Shown piece by piece: positions 63,371 to 64,000 of a stretch of DNA of 64,000 nucleotides. A model generated the notes under the pieces. It made no database searches and was not told the origin of the DNA. It worked only from the letters and a program-made list of their open reading frames with translations. Origin of the DNA: Trichomonas vaginalis G3 (lineage: Eukaryota > Parabasalia > Trichomonadida > Trichomonadidae); the NCBI RefSeq assembly GCF_026262505.1, contig NC_067203.1, positions 20,255,411-20,319,410 on the forward strand. The letters are read 5' to 3'. A program made the position numbers and the translations under genes. Positions within the stretch are counted from its first letter, which is position 1, and each line of letters begins with the position of its first letter.

Positions 63371-64000
63371 ATGATTCTTTTCTTTTTATCTTTAGCAAGG
63401 GCTGATGACTTTTACAGTGGCCACTTATTTGTAGTCACAGCCACTAAAGATAACGCTGAGGAACGCCTCAATGATCTTGCCAAGTCTTGGTTTAAGAGAG
63501 TTCCAGAAGTTCATATTTATATTGATGAAATTTCATATCAATTAGCCGACAGATTAACAAAAGAAAACCCTCGATGCAAAATGATATTCCACCAGATGCC
63601 TGAATCGTCTCCATTCCTAATTGGTTCTGGATATGATTCACCATTATCACGAAGCCGCATTAGAAACTTATTTGTTCTCAAAGATATATACGAAAAATAT
63701 AAGAGTAAGAGATGGTTTGTTATTCTTGAAGACCAATCTTATCTAGTTCCTTCAAAATACGCTTATACCTTTAACTGGAAAGATAGCAACAAACCCGAAA
63801 TTTGGGGCCATTCAACATACTTCTTTGATTCGAATTACAGATTTTTCGATAAAGACCAGACAAGACTTTTTTATGATGTTCATGGCGGTGTAACAATCTC
63901 AATTAAGCTTCTTGAAATGATGTACAACAATATCGATACAATTGCGAATATGTACGCATCACCTTTGATCGAAGAAGAGATCAAACTTTCGGCTTTAGCA
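63371..64000 (+). CDS. Fringe/GT31-like glycosyltransferase, N-terminal part (runs off the window)
   Basis: The first 210 codons. MILFFLSLARA is a signal peptide or short anchor. FVVTATKDNAEERLNDLAKS followed by VHIYIDE resembles the opening strand of Fringe-type galactosyl/N-acetylglucosaminyltransferases. WFVILEDQSYLVPS at about 115-128 sits where the family has its metal-binding DDD/DxD segment, here E-D-Q. EIWGHSTYF and HGGVTISIKLLEMM match the later W-G and GGAG-type motifs. It probably works in the secretory pathway on glycoproteins or glycolipids. The altered acidic motif leaves activity open. The C-terminus is not in the window. Confidence 0.62.
   Translation, partial: MILFFLSLARADDFYSGHLFVVTATKDNAEERLNDLAKSWFKRVPEVHIYIDEISYQLADRLTKENPRCKMIFHQMPESSPFLIGSGYDSPLSRSRIRNLFVLKDIYEKYKSKRWFVILEDQSYLVPSKYAYTFNWKDSNKPEIWGHSTYFFDSNYRFFDKDQTRLFYDVHGGVTISIKLLEMMYNNIDTIANMYASPLIEEEIKLSALA

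Overview
This 64 kb window looks like nuclear DNA of a parabasalid protist, most probably Trichomonas vaginalis. The reasons are AT-rich intergenic DNA, intronless genes with stop codons running into TAAA, TCA(T/C)TTTT-type initiator elements a few bases before several start codons, a Tvmar1-like mariner, and Maverick/Polinton elements. No search was run, so the species name is an inference.

Left part (1-7084): a large host gene on the minus strand, encoding a secreted or surface protein built of repeated beta-sandwich-like units, has been wrecked by transposons. A mariner (1-1287) cuts it at one end. A second inverted-repeat element (2186-4137) interrupts it and carries a tandem array of about 250-bp units, each made almost wholly of four hairpins. 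A frameshift also lies near the start of the gene.

7085-17822 holds ordinary host genes: a membrane-anchored papain-family cysteine peptidase, a single-pass surface protein with a His-rich tail, ribosomal protein S23 (uS12) and a beta-adaptin. A 122-bp PIF/Harbinger-like MITE sits in a diverged ~190-bp tandem repeat after the peptidase gene.

18036-56910 is one 38.9-kb block bounded by a single TTCTTC target duplication, and it splits a host alpha/beta hydrolase gene. It consists of two Polintons in opposite orientation. The outer one (about 20 kb of its own sequence) received the inner one (18579-37407, with its own TTTTAT duplication) about 540 bp from its left end. Both carry the same core set: protein-primed-type DNA polymerase B with an embedded HNH motif, integrase, primase-helicase, packaging ATPase, a likely double-jelly-roll capsid protein, a fibre-like protein, small membrane-active-looking peptides and several unknown genes. 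They differ in terminal repeats, end genes, fibre tip and a KilA-N/GIY-YIG cargo module. Both are broken: the inner in roughly ten to fifteen places, the outer in several dozen. Both look young, because within each the terminal repeats match closely and the target duplications are perfect.

56911-64000 returns to host genes: the first half of the split hydrolase, two coiled-coil proteins, a three-repeat Myb protein, an arsenite methyltransferase with a Cys-rich tail, and the start of a Fringe/GT31-like glycosyltransferase that runs off the window.

All calls come from reading motifs and repeats by eye. Family names for proteins without clear motifs are deliberately withheld.
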